From Poriferisodalis sp965208895 (GTDB lineage: Bacteria > Actinomycetota > Acidimicrobiia > Acidimicrobiales > Poriferisodalaceae), in assembly GCF_965208895.1 (NCBI RefSeq), contig NZ_OZ242363.1, positions 1,922,001 through 1,986,000 of the forward strand: 64,000 nt of DNA, written 5' to 3'. The notes beneath the pieces were generated by a model. The model was not told the origin of the DNA and made no database searches. It worked only from the letters and a program-made list of their open reading frames with translations. Both the position numbers and the translations under genes were made by a program. Of this stretch, positions 18,089 to 27,439 are shown in pieces; position 1 is the stretch's first letter, and every line of letters begins with the position of its first letter.

Positions 18089-19363
18089 GTGACTTTGCGA
18101 CCAGGCGATGTGAACTTGGCCAGCCAGGCCGACATGGCGCGCATCGGCAGCGCGCCGTATGACTACCTCGAGATGCTTCGCCGCGAGGCGCCGGTGTGGT
18201 GGAACCCGCCGCCGCCCGAGAACAAGCTGGCGAACCCGTGCGTGGGCTTTTGGGTGCTGAGCAGATATGCCGACGTGGATGCAGCCTCGAAGGACCCGCA
18301 GCGCTTCTCGGCGTGGGAGAACTCGGTGCTGTGGGTGGACGTCAAGCAGACTCCTGCCAATCTCGAGATGCAGCGTGCGGGGCTGCTGGGCATGGATCCG
18401 CCCCAGCACACCCAGCATCGGCGGCTGTTGCAGCCAGGCTTCACCCCGCGGCGTGTCGCAGCGCTGGAGCCGTTCCTGGCGGCCCAGGCAGAGCAGGTGA
18501 TCGACGAGCTGGCCGCACGCGACCGCGCCGAGTTCGTGTTCGAGGTGGCCGCAGAACTGCCGATGATCCTGCTGTGCCAGATGATGGGCGTGCCCCAAGA
18601 ACAGCGCCGCGAGTACCTGCGCATCGCGAACGACATCGCGAACGTTGAGTTCAACCCGAACTTCGAGACGTCCATGTTCGAGCTGTACGTGTTCTTGGAC
18701 ACGCTCGTGAAGAGCCGCGGCGATGCCGACGACGACACGATGCTGTCCAAGTACACCCACGGCGAAGTCGACGGCCGCGCGCTCACCCCCGACGAGATCA
18801 CCCAGTTCTTCATCACCCTTTCCATCGCCGGGCACGAGACCACCCGCAACACCACCGCCCACTTCGTGCGCCTCATGGATGAACACCCCGACCAGAAGGC
18901 CCTGCTGCTCGACGACCTCGACAACCGGCTGCCCAACGCCATCGAAGAAGTGCTGCGCCACTCGCCGCCCGTCATGCAGTTCTGCCGCACTGCCACCACC
19001 GACATCGAGCTGCACGGGGTCACCATCCCCAAAGGCGACAAGGTGTACCTGTCCTACGTCTCGGCCAACCGCGACGAAGATGTCTTCGACGACCCCAACC
19101 GATTCGACATCACACGCGCCAACGCGTCATCGCACCTCGCGTTCGGCGCAGGACCGCACTTCTGCCTGGGCGCCGCAGTCGCACGCACCCAACTGCGCAT
19201 CCTGCTCGGCGAGCTCTACCGGCGTCTGCCCGACATCTCCCTCGCCGAGCCCTACACACCCACCGGCAGCGTCTGGTTCAACGCCATCACCGCCATGCCC
19301 GTGCTTACCTGCCCCCACGCGGCCGGCCGCGGCAGCGAAGACCCCGCGGCAGCAGCATCGTGA
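18089..19363 (+). CDS. Cytochrome P450
   Basis: A 424-aa bacterial class I P450. The I-helix motif AGHETT is near residue 247, the K-helix ExxR (EEVLR) near 285 and the heme loop FGAGPHFCLG near 351-360, with the thiolate Cys near 358. The sequence style (MDPPQHTQHRRL; TFxxxSSHLAFG) resembles actinobacterial CYP124/125/142-type hydroxylases of steroids and branched lipids. The substrate cannot be read from sequence. The next gene, an SDR, overlaps its stop (GTGA), so oxidation of an alcohol product by the SDR is plausible. No ferredoxin or reductase is adjacent. Confidence 0.9.
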   Translation: MTLRPGDVNLASQADMARIGSAPYDYLEMLRREAPVWWNPPPPENKLANPCVGFWVLSRYADVDAASKDPQRFSAWENSVLWVDVKQTPANLEMQRAGLLGMDPPQHTQHRRLLQPGFTPRRVAALEPFLAAQAEQVIDELAARDRAEFVFEVAAELPMILLCQMMGVPQEQRREYLRIANDIANVEFNPNFETSMFELYVFLDTLVKSRGDADDDTMLSKYTHGEVDGRALTPDEITQFFITLSIAGHETTRNTTAHFVRLMDEHPDQKALLLDDLDNRLPNAIEEVLRHSPPVMQFCRTATTDIELHGVTIPKGDKVYLSYVSANRDEDVFDDPNRFDITRANASSHLAFGAGPHFCLGAAVARTQLRILLGELYRRLPDISLAEPYTPTGSVWFNAITAMPVLTCPHAAGRGSEDPAAAAS

Positions 19364-20319
19364 GCGGAGCGGGGGAGATTGCCTCAGACGACGGCTCGGG
19401 CGCGTCGCGTCGCGAGTCAACCGACACCGTCGCCGGACGTCTGGTGGTGGTGACCGGGGCCGGCAACGGCATCGGTGCAGCCCTCGCCGCCGAGTCAGCG
19501 CGCCGCGGCGCCTCGACGGTGGTGGTGGCCGACATCGATAACGACGCAGCCGAGCAGGTCGCCTCGCACATCAACTCAGGAGGCGGCAAAGCGGTTGGGG
19601 TGCGCTGCGATGTCACCGACGCCGATGCCCTAGATGGGCTGGCCGGTGAGCTTTGCGCCCGGCACGGCACTCCTGGGCTGGTATGTGCGAACGCCGGGGT
19701 GGCCGCTTCGGGAGGACCGTTGCTCGACGGCGAGCCGCGCGACGCCCGCTGGGTGCTCGAGGTGAACTTCTTCGGCGTGCTCGCCACGCTGCGCTCGTTC
19801 GGGCGCGCGATGGCCGCCGCGCAAGAACCGGGATGGCTGCTCGCCACCGGCTCAGAGCACTCCCTGGGCCTGCCGCACGCAGGGGCCGGCGCGTACACCG
19901 CATCCAAGCATGCGGTGCTCGGGCTGTGCGAGGTGATGCGGGCCGAGTTGCCTGCCCATGTGGGCATCAGCGTGCTGTGCCCGGGGCTCACCTCCAGCCG
20001 GCTGTGGGCCTCCGGCGCTCATCGGCCCGGCGAGTTCGGCGGACCCACCGAGCCGCAGCCCATTTCCCAGGCAATCATCGAACGCGGCATGCCAGCCGAA
20101 GTGGTGGCGCAACGAGCGCTCGAAGGCGTCGCCGCCGGGCACTTCGTCATCGCGACGCACTACAACGCTCGCGCCTATGCCGACGCTCGGGCCGCTGAGG
20201 TGGCAGCCGCATTCGACCGGCTGGCCGCACACGACACCTCCAGCTGGGATGTCGGCGAAGTGGCTGCCACGGTGCTCGGCGAGCTCGCCGTCTCGAACGA
20301 GGACAGCGGCGGGGGCTGA
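19360..20319 (+). CDS. Short-chain dehydrogenase/reductase
   Basis: A 319-aa classical SDR. The cofactor motif TGAGNGIG is near residues 32-39, the NAG motif (CANAGV) near 108-113 and the catalytic YTASK near 179-183, with Ser (ATGSEHS) before it. The acidic VVVADIDN after the second strand favours NAD. GTG 19360 overlaps the P450 stop, so the genes are translationally coupled and probably act in one oxidation pathway. A 28-residue Ser/Asp-rich N-terminal extension precedes the Rossmann fold; a start nearer the fold is possible. Confidence 0.9.
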   Translation: MSGAGEIASDDGSGASRRESTDTVAGRLVVVTGAGNGIGAALAAESARRGASTVVVADIDNDAAEQVASHINSGGGKAVGVRCDVTDADALDGLAGELCARHGTPGLVCANAGVAASGGPLLDGEPRDARWVLEVNFFGVLATLRSFGRAMAAAQEPGWLLATGSEHSLGLPHAGAGAYTASKHAVLGLCEVMRAELPAHVGISVLCPGLTSSRLWASGAHRPGEFGGPTEPQPISQAIIERGMPAEVVAQRALEGVAAGHFVIATHYNARAYADARAAEVAAAFDRLAAHDTSSWDVGEVAATVLGELAVSNEDSGGG

Positions 20320-20368
20320 GCGACCCTGTGTCGTGGCGGGCCGCAGCTTTGCCTGTCCGCTCAGACTC

Positions 20369-20806
20369 TCAACCGATGCGGCGCAGGGCGATGATGGGAA
20401 TCTCGCGTTCCACGGAATCCTGATAGTCGCCAAAGCGGGGCATCGCCTCGCACATGGCGTCGAACGCTTCACTGCGCTCGTCGCCTTCGAGCACCACGGC
20501 GGTTGCAGCGAAGGTCTCGGTGCCGACTTCGAGCGTCACCCCAGGGTTGGCAATGATGTTGAAGTACCAGGAAGGGTGCCGCTCGTGACCGCCGGCTGAG
20601 GCCATCACGATGTAGTCGTCGCCGTGGTGGTGACAGGTGAGCGGGTTGGTGATCTGGCGGCCGCTGCGAGCCCCGGTCATCGTCATCAGCAGCATCGGAT
20701 TGCCCTCGAACCTGCCGCCGCAGCGCCCTTCGTTCTCCCGAAACTCGGCGATGATCTGCTCGTTGAACGACAGCACCTGACTGTCCTGCATTCCCTTCAT
20801 CGACAT
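20369..20806 (-). CDS. Deazaflavin (F420)-dependent nitroreductase family protein
   Basis: A 145-aa protein. The sequence GNPMLLMTMTGARSGRQITN, PLTCHHHGDDYIVMASAGG and HPSWYFNIIANPGVTLEVG is characteristic of the DDN/Rv3547 family of split-barrel F420 oxidoreductases. The frame extends upstream to 21046, but that extension has low-complexity Arg/Pro sequence. ATG 20806 (MSMKGMQDS) starts at the normal length of the family and is preceded by a purine-rich GGGAGCGGG. Divergent from the L,D-transpeptidase gene. Reductive role on an unknown substrate. Confidence 0.85.
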   Translation of the reverse strand: MSMKGMQDSQVLSFNEQIIAEFRENEGRCGGRFEGNPMLLMTMTGARSGRQITNPLTCHHHGDDYIVMASAGGHERHPSWYFNIIANPGVTLEVGTETFAATAVVLEGDERSEAFDAMCEAMPRFGDYQDSVEREIPIIALRRIG

Positions 20807-20968
20807 GATGCGCCCGCTCCCGCTCGAACCAGTGGACTCACGAACCCTAGAGGCTGTTCGGGTAGGCGTAGCCGGGGGCCCAAGCTGCCCGAGAGCGACA
20901 GCGAACAAGAGCGGGAGGCAACGGGCGCCGCCACCAGAAGTCTTGGTCCGCGCTCTGGCCGGCGCTCG

Positions 20969-20998
20969 TTGCCATGTGCGCCGGTTGTGGCGTACTCT
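20969..20998 (+). promoter_or_regulatory. Promoter of the L,D-transpeptidase gene
   Basis: TTGCCA (20969-20974) and TACTCT (20993-20998) are separated by 18 bp. The -10 box ends 8 nt before an in-frame GTG at 21007. The promoter overlaps the upstream ATG at 20974, which argues that translation starts at or after 21007. Confidence 0.45.
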
Positions 20999-21006
20999 CG
21001 TCATGC

Positions 21007-22122
21007 GTGCTCGCTTGGAGGACGCCCCTGCGCATCGTCGGCGCACCGCGCATGTGCGGTGCGGGGCGAACCCGCCGTGCCAGATCGAGCGCCGGCCTCC
21101 GCCTTGGCGGCATCAGGTCGCGCCGTGGCGGGCTTCGAGGTGCTGCGGCGGTCCTCGTGACCATTGCGCTCGTCCTGCTGCCCGTCGATGTCGCCTCAGC
21201 GGCCAGCAGCATTTCGGATCTGAATGCCGAACCGAGCCAGCGCTGGCACCTCGACTTCGACACGTCGTGGCCACCCGACGGCGCTCACGATGCCTTCGGC
21301 TCGAAGAATCTGCCCCCACAGCCACCGCCTTCGACGGTCGTCTTGGAATCCGGGGAGTATCTGTCGGTCGGGCAGTCGGCCACATCGCCGAACGGCTGGT
21401 ACCGGCTGACACTCGAACCCGACGGCCGGCTGACCCTGCGCAACACTGACGACGGCTTGGGCCGGCACGGCCTGCTGTGGTCGACGGGGCCTGTCGAGGC
21501 AGTGATGCCGCTGCTGGTGATGCGCGCTGACGGCGAGCTCGCCCTCTTTGACACCGCCCGCCCCGGTTTCGGGGATGGGGCCTCCGATGGCGCGGCCGCG
21601 AGACTGTGGACCAGCGACACCCGCAGCGAATCGGGCGCGGCGTTGCAGCTCGACGACAGCGGCGCACTGTCGGTGATCACGCCGCAGGGTCGGGCGCTGT
21701 GGCACAGCGGCAATTCGGTGCCAGACGTCGGGCTCGCCGGGGCGCGCCACGTCATCTACGACCGCGCCAGCCAGTGGATCTGGCTCGTCGACGCCGACGG
21801 GTATGTCGTCGACAACTATCCGGTCAGCGGGCATGCCACGTCGCCGGTGCCGGGCCGCTATGCAGTCACCTCGAAGTCCGAGGACGCGATCTCCTACAAC
21901 TGGCTGGTCACCATGGAGCACATGGTGCGATTCACCACAGACGAGGACGGCGACTGGATCGGGTTCCACTCCATTCCCCGCGGCTGGCGCGACACCCCCG
22001 TACAGAGTGAGTCAGAACTCGGCGATTTCTTGTCGCTGGGCTGCGTGCGCCAACGAGACGACAAGGCCGAGCAGCTCTACGAGTGGACGTCGATCGGCAC
22101 CCCGGTGATCGTGCTCGCCTGA
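21007..22122 (+). CDS. Secreted L,D-transpeptidase with bulb-type lectin domain
   Basis: After an Arg-rich N-region and a signal or anchor helix (AAAVLVTIALVLLPVDVASA), a B-lectin-like beta domain follows (LESGEYLSVGQS, YRLTLEPDGRLTL, LLVMRADGELALF, LWTSDT). The C-terminal third is a YkuD domain: ASQWIWLVDADGYVV, HSIPR and the active-site SLGCVR with Cys near residue 346. L,D-transpeptidases make 3-3 peptidoglycan cross-links or attach proteins outside the membrane. The lectin domain may direct it to wall sugars; that link is inference. Start 21007 is chosen from the promoter; ATG 20974 is the alternative. Confidence 0.85.
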   Translation: MLAWRTPLRIVGAPRMCGAGRTRRARSSAGLRLGGIRSRRGGLRGAAAVLVTIALVLLPVDVASAASSISDLNAEPSQRWHLDFDTSWPPDGAHDAFGSKNLPPQPPPSTVVLESGEYLSVGQSATSPNGWYRLTLEPDGRLTLRNTDDGLGRHGLLWSTGPVEAVMPLLVMRADGELALFDTARPGFGDGASDGAAARLWTSDTRSESGAALQLDDSGALSVITPQGRALWHSGNSVPDVGLAGARHVIYDRASQWIWLVDADGYVVDNYPVSGHATSPVPGRYAVTSKSEDAISYNWLVTMEHMVRFTTDEDGDWIGFHSIPRGWRDTPVQSESELGDFLSLGCVRQRDDKAEQLYEWTSIGTPVIVLA

Positions 22123-22222
22123 TCAAGGGCGTGCCCCCGCTGCAATGCGGTGTTGCAGCGCAGGCGCCGCGGAGATGCCGCCGAGACCGCTCCAGGCACA
22201 TCAGCAGCGCGATACTGCGAGC

Positions 22223-23350
22223 GTGTTCGGTCAGGCACAACGTGACACAGACGACTCGGAAGACTCACAGATCGACGATGTCCTCGACGAGCTGCGTCGG
22301 CAGGCACGCGACGACACCGATCTCGGCGAGCGATTCGTTCGGTTGTGCCAGGGCGTGCTGCGCGCATTGGTCGACGGCAGCGGGGACAGGGTGTTCGACC
22401 GCGTCGATGTGTGGGACGAATGGGCAGGTCGCGACGGCCCAGCCGACGGCATCGACCTCGTTGCGCAGCGCAACAGCACAGTCGGCGGCGACGCCATAGC
22501 GATCCAGTGCGAGTGCCGCGACGGCAGCCAGCTCGTCGGGCAACGAGACGTCGATTCGTTCTTGGCGAAGACCGGATCGGCCGAGTTTCGGGCTCGGATG
22601 CTGATCCACACTGCACCGGGGCTCGGCGCGCACCTGCAGGGGACGATCGACAGCCAGCACAAGCCGTGTCACGTCGTCGATCTCGCTGAGTTGCGACGTT
22701 GGAAGCTGGACTGGTGGGCCGCCGCGGAAGCGGTCGGTGCCACGGCGCCCCAACCGCAGTCATCGCATAGCGAGGCCGCTGCGGGCCGCCGGCGCGGTGC
22801 CGATCAGCGCAGCTCTGCGGAGCGGCTGTTCGGGCAGGCGGGCGGCATGCTGAGCGGTGCCGCTCTCCCGGTTGCAGCGATCGTGGCCGGAGTTTTCATG
22901 GTCTTCTCCGGTGTGGACATCGGCGCGCTGGTGATCATCGGCGGGGTCGCCGCCCTCGCGCTCCGTCGAAGCACACGCCGACGGTCTGGCTCGCAGCCCG
23001 CGGGCCAACCGGCTGACGATCGGCGGGGCAGGCCGCGACCGCGGCGCGGATCACACGACGGCGCTCAGACTGCACCTCCAAGAAGCGACGGCTGGGACGA
23101 CGACGATTGGCTGGACGACGACGGCTGGGACGATGATGAACCGCGCGCCGATGACGAGTGGGACCGAGAAGATCGAAATTTCCGGCGCCGCAGCCAACGC
23201 GTCTCACGGGAACCCATCTGGTACGACCGAGAAGACGATCTGGACTGGGTCGACGAGCACGACCCGCTGGACCCCGATGACGAGCCGTACCGAGCGCCCG
23301 CTTCGCGCAGGCGCCGCTCACGATCGTGGGACGACGACGACTACATCTAA
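22223..23350 (+). CDS. Membrane protein with degenerate Mrr-like nuclease domain and acidic tail
   Basis: About 375 aa from GTG 22223, which has GATACT 6 nt upstream; ATG 22145 is an alternative. Residues ~20-160 look like the PD-(D/E)xK module found in Mrr and type ISP enzymes: WDEWAGRDGPADGIDLVAQ, then AIAIQCECRD. The usual catalytic Lys of the QxK strand is Glu97, so cutting activity is doubtful. Two transmembrane helices follow (~212-230, 232-248), then an Asp/Trp-rich acidic region and a final RRRRSRSWDDDDYI. The same ending closes the next gene. It lies immediately upstream of a type III-like restriction locus. A membrane-linked DNA sensor or defence accessory is a guess. Confidence 0.6.
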   Translation: MFGQAQRDTDDSEDSQIDDVLDELRRQARDDTDLGERFVRLCQGVLRALVDGSGDRVFDRVDVWDEWAGRDGPADGIDLVAQRNSTVGGDAIAIQCECRDGSQLVGQRDVDSFLAKTGSAEFRARMLIHTAPGLGAHLQGTIDSQHKPCHVVDLAELRRWKLDWWAAAEAVGATAPQPQSSHSEAAAGRRRGADQRSSAERLFGQAGGMLSGAALPVAAIVAGVFMVFSGVDIGALVIIGGVAALALRRSTRRRSGSQPAGQPADDRRGRPRPRRGSHDGAQTAPPRSDGWDDDDWLDDDGWDDDEPRADDEWDREDRNFRRRSQRVSREPIWYDREDDLDWVDEHDPLDPDDEPYRAPASRRRRSRSWDDDDYI

Positions 23351-23559
23351 TCGGGTGGCGCTGAGATGCTCGTTCCGTCGCGACGCTCGCCGTATCACAT
23401 CACGCGGAATGCTCTCGCCGACGAGCGCGGCGTGCCGGCTCGCATCGTCCGACCCGCGCGGTGCACCTCGCCAAGCTCGTACCAGATGTCGCACCGGCGC
23501 GATATCGTGCCCATCATGGGCCTTGCGTCGGGTTGCCTCCCCATCCCGGGACTCGGCCA

Positions 23560-24138
23560 GTGACCGCGCCGAGGCCCGTGACATCGTGGGCGTACGACAT
23601 CGGCGGACTGGCCGCGTGCTTGACTGCGGCCGCCATGCTGCGGTTGTCGGCGGAGGGCTTCGTGGCTGTCCTCGTCGTCGTGGCGGCGTGTCACGGGTGG
23701 GCGCAGACCTCGCCTCAACGCATGGCTGCGGCCCGCCGACGGCTGCCGTGGGCCGTCGCCGCCGTCTTCGTCGTGGCCATCGTGCGCAACGCTGGCGACC
23801 TGTCCGCTACGGAGCTCGTCGGGCTGACGTGCCTGGCGGGTGCTGTGGTCGGATACCTCCAAGTCCGGGTACGCAAGCGCAGAGGCAAGCGATCCCCAAC
23901 GACGAGCCTGACTCGCCAGGTTCGGGAGCGCCCGACGCAGCGATCCTCAGCGCCGAGCCTGCGCCAGCGTGCACAGCGACGCCGCCACGAGTACTACGAA
24001 CCCGACGACTTCGAGGACTTCGAAGATGACTGGGACGGCGACGAATGGGACGACGACCCCGAGTACTACGGCGGACCCTCCGGTGGTCGGCGTCGCCGTG
24101 CTGAGTCCTGGGAAACCGGCGACGCCGACTACATCTGA
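23560..24138 (+). CDS. Multi-pass membrane protein with the same C-terminal tail as its neighbour
   Basis: About 192 aa from GTG 23560; the frame extends to 23461 with Pro/His-rich sequence unlike a coding N-terminus. Up to four hydrophobic segments (~14-28, 31-46, 63-77, 84-101) are followed by a basic stretch (RVRKRRGKR). Then comes a very acidic region (EYYEPDDFEDFEDDWDGDEW) and the end RRRRAESWETGDADYI. The tail pattern RRRR-x2-SW-...-DYI matches the preceding gene although the rest is unrelated. The pair is probably one unit, with 209 bp between them. No known family recognised. Confidence 0.55.
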   Translation: MTAPRPVTSWAYDIGGLAACLTAAAMLRLSAEGFVAVLVVVAACHGWAQTSPQRMAAARRRLPWAVAAVFVVAIVRNAGDLSATELVGLTCLAGAVVGYLQVRVRKRRGKRSPTTSLTRQVRERPTQRSSAPSLRQRAQRRRHEYYEPDDFEDFEDDWDGDEWDDDPEYYGGPSGGRRRRAESWETGDADYI

Positions 24139-24209
24139 GCGTCGTGAGCCTCCCCGCCATCAGCAACATGACCCGATGACCGACTCTGGACGGGCAAGCG
24201 GCCTTCGAC

Positions 24210-27200
24210 ATGGCTGATGGCGCCGATTCACCCGAATTTGACCCTGCGGTCGATCCGATTGTGTGCTCGCCCTATGCCGAGCCAGCTCTGCACTGGCAGC
24301 TCGATCAGGCGGGGCGAGCGATGTCAGGACAGGCACCGCTGCGCGGTCGGCGGCGCTCCGCACTGCTTCGCCCAGTGCCCGATGACGCCGTGACCGCCAC
24401 CATGACCCTCGGTCTCAACACCGACGACGAGAACCAGACCATCAACGCCGTCCGCGAACAGGTGGGCGCATGGCGCGACGACGGCTACCCGGGTGCCACC
24501 TCGGTCACTCGCAAGCTGCTGGTGCACTGGGCGGAGGAATCATCGCACCGGCAGCTGCGCCCGTTCTTCGCGCAGCGGGAGGCCATCGAGACGCTCATCT
24601 GGCTGCGAGAGGTCGCCCGGCGCGACACGCCCGAGCGACGCGACCTTGAAGCCGACTCGCGCGCGGCGAATGACGGCATCATCCGCTTCTGCGCCAAGAT
24701 GGCGACCGGCACCGGCAAGACCGCGGTGATGGGCATGCTGATCGCCTGGCAGACGCTCAACGCAGTGCGTACCGAGCGTCAGCGCAACTTGCAGCACTCG
24801 TCGCGGTTCTTGGTGCTGACCCCGGGGCTCACTGTGCGCGACAGGCTGGCCGTGCTGGCGCCGGGCTCGCCCGGGAACGTCTACGAAGAACTCGGGCTCG
24901 TACCGAAAGAACTTCGGGGTCACCTGTCGGCGGCGCGGGTGGAGATCGTGAACTTCCAAGCGTTCCGCCGGCGCGACCCCACCGAGTCCGCCGGCGCCCA
25001 GAAGGCACTGCTGGGCAGCACGCGGGTCGACCAGACCGAATCGCCGTCGGCGATGGTGCGCCGGGTGGCGGGCGGTCTGATGGACCGGCGCGGCGCACGC
25101 GGCGACTTGGTGGTCATCAACGACGAGGCCCATCACTGCTACCTGCCCCAGGCCGACAGCCCAGACGGCGACGCCGGCAAGAAGCCGACCGCGGAGGAGC
25201 GCAGCGAGAACAAGATCGCCGCAGTGTGGTTCAACGCCGTGCGGACGCTGCGCGACCTGGGCGCGCTCGGCGAACGCGACCGGCTCGGCGGTCAGGCGTC
25301 GCCCGTGTATGACTTCTCGGCCACGCCGATGTGGATCGGCCGTGCTTCCCGTGGTGAGGGGTCGCCGATGTTCGAGTGGGTGGCGTCGGACTTCGGCCTG
25401 ATGGACGCCATCGAGTCGGGCTTGGTGAAGGTGCCCCGCGTGCCAGTGGCCGACGACACGCCCCAGGCTCGCACGGCATGGCGGCGGCTGTACGAGGCAA
25501 CGCCCACCAAGAAGCTGCCCAAGCGCAGCATTGATCCCACTGCTGTGCTGCCACAGCCGCTCGAAGATGCGCTGGAGGCGTCGGGCCGCGAATGGCGGCG
25601 CACGTTCGAGGCCACCAAAGACCGTCAGCCGACGCCGCCGGTGATGATCGTGGTGGCCAACACCATCGACAACGCAGTCGCGCTGTACGAGCACATCGCC
25701 GGCTGTGAGCGAACCGCGCACGACAGCGAGGGCCGAGCAGCGGCCCAGATCCTGGCCGGCCGCTATGACGAGTTCTCCAACGTCGTCACGCACCCCGCGG
25801 GCGGTCCGGCGCAGTGGCGGGCTGATCCGCGCACGCTGCTGGTGCATTCGCGTCCCGACGACGATGACGCCATCACCGCCCGGTTCGGCAAGCTGCTGCG
25901 CGAGCAGGCAGCACACATGGGCGAGGACGTGCCCGCGGATGCAATCCGCGAGGCGTTGAACACCGTCGGCAAGCCAGGACGTCTCGGCGCTGGGGTTCGC
26001 TGCGTGATCTCGGTGTCGATGCTCACCGAGGGCTGGGATGCCCGCACGGTGAACCAGATCGTGGGATTCCGGGCGTTCAGCTCGCAGCTGCTGTGCGAGC
26101 AGGTAACCGGGCGGGCGCTGCGACGCACCTCCTATGAGTCGTTTCGCGAGGAACCCGGAAAGACGCACCTGCTCACGCCCGAGTACGCGGAGGTGCTCGG
26201 CATCCCGTTCGAGTTCATGCCGCTGCGCGGCACCCGGACCGGGCCGCCGCCGCCAGACCGCACCGAGGTCTACTCGGTGCGCGGTCGGTCAGAGCTGCGG
26301 GTCAGCTGGCCCCAGGTAGTCGAGTACCGCACCGTCGCGTTGCCCGCCGGATTCCGGCTCAACTCCGCAGCCGTGCAAACCGCCAAGCTGTCCGAAGATG
26401 CATCCGCGGAACGGGTCGAGATGGCGGGCGTGACCGGCGAGACCATCCTGATGTCGCCCGACGAGTTGCAACGCGACAAGGCAGCCCGCGTGCGCTGCGC
26501 TGCCGAGATCGCCAACCTGCTCACGCTCGGAGGTGACGACGCGCTGCGGCTGCAGGCCGCCGACCAGCCGACGGGCCGTCCGGCCAGCTCCGGCAGCGAC
26601 GGGAACGCCTCTCCGCGGACGACACCGGCCGGTGAGGCCGACGGCGCACTCGGCGGCGATCCCGACAGCGGCACCGGCGCGGCCCGGTTGCATGGCGCGG
26701 GTCGCTGCTCACTGTTCGCGTCGGCATTCCGCGCACTGGGCGAATGGCTCGCCCATCCCGCGGTTGAATGCCACAGCGCGTCAGTGCTGCTGCGGCATCG
26801 CAACAAGCGCGACTTCTACCAGCAGATGATCGCAGCGTGTGATTTCGGCACGCGCGCCGCGGCGACCCCCCCCCCCCGCGGCAGGTCGCGGTCCTCGGCC
26901 GGCCGCCGCTCGGCGACACTGCCGATGTCCGGTTCGAAACCACGCTGCGCCACATTCACGTCGCAAGGCACAGCGAGCTGTCCCACGCCGCGTGCCACTC
27001 CGGGCTTGAGCTCGCCGCTGCGCGCGTCCTCGACCGCCACCCCGCAGTAGCCGCCTGGGCCCGCAATTTCGGGCTCGACTGGTCGCTGCCGTACCACTTC
27101 GACGGGGCGTGGCGTCGCTACGAACCCGACTTTGTCGCCCGCCTCGCGAACGGGCTCAACGTTGTCATCGAATGCAAGGGCATCGTTGACCCGAAGGCCC

Positions 27201-27367
27201 TGGCCGCCGAGCGCTGGACACGCGACCACTGGATCCCTGCGGTTGCGGGCACACCGGAACTCCCCGACCACTTGCGGCACTGGGCCTATGAGGTCATCAC
27301 CGACGCCGCCCATCTGCCGGGCCGCCTCGACGACCTCGCAGGCGATGCCGCTTGGGCAGCTTCGTGA
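24210..27367 (+). CDS. res: Type III-like restriction enzyme Res, frame broken at a C12 tract (off state)
   Basis: Residues 1-889 hold the SF2 translocase: Walker A ATGTGKT (~164), INDEAHH (~303), FSATPMW (~370), LTEGWD and QVTGRALRR (~630). The N-terminus (IVCSPYAEPALHWQLD) is of the BPTD_3080 restriction type. At 26866-26877 lies C12. In the present frame, translation continues with meaningless Ser/Arg/Pro sequence to a stop at 27050. The frame shifted by one continues as RQVAVLGRPPLGDTADVRFE, FGLDWSLPYHFDGAW, RYEPDFVARL and VVIECKG, a type III endonuclease domain, to TGA 27367. Ten or 13 C would join them into ~1050 aa. The mod partner starts at 27440. Start could also be a few codons later. 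Confidence 0.8.
26866..26877 (+). repeat. C12 homopolymer between translocase and endonuclease parts of res
   Basis: Twelve consecutive C. Upstream codons read in phase with 26865, while the endonuclease frame reads in phase with 26879, so the tract is one base short (or two long) of an open gene. Slipped-strand mispairing in such a tract would switch the nuclease on and off. Confidence 0.9.
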
Positions 27368-27439
27368 GCCCCGCTGCTCGCTCCGGCAGGGCGAGAGCGC
27401 TGCACCCGCTGAGACTGCATTCGAAGACGAGGACAAGCC

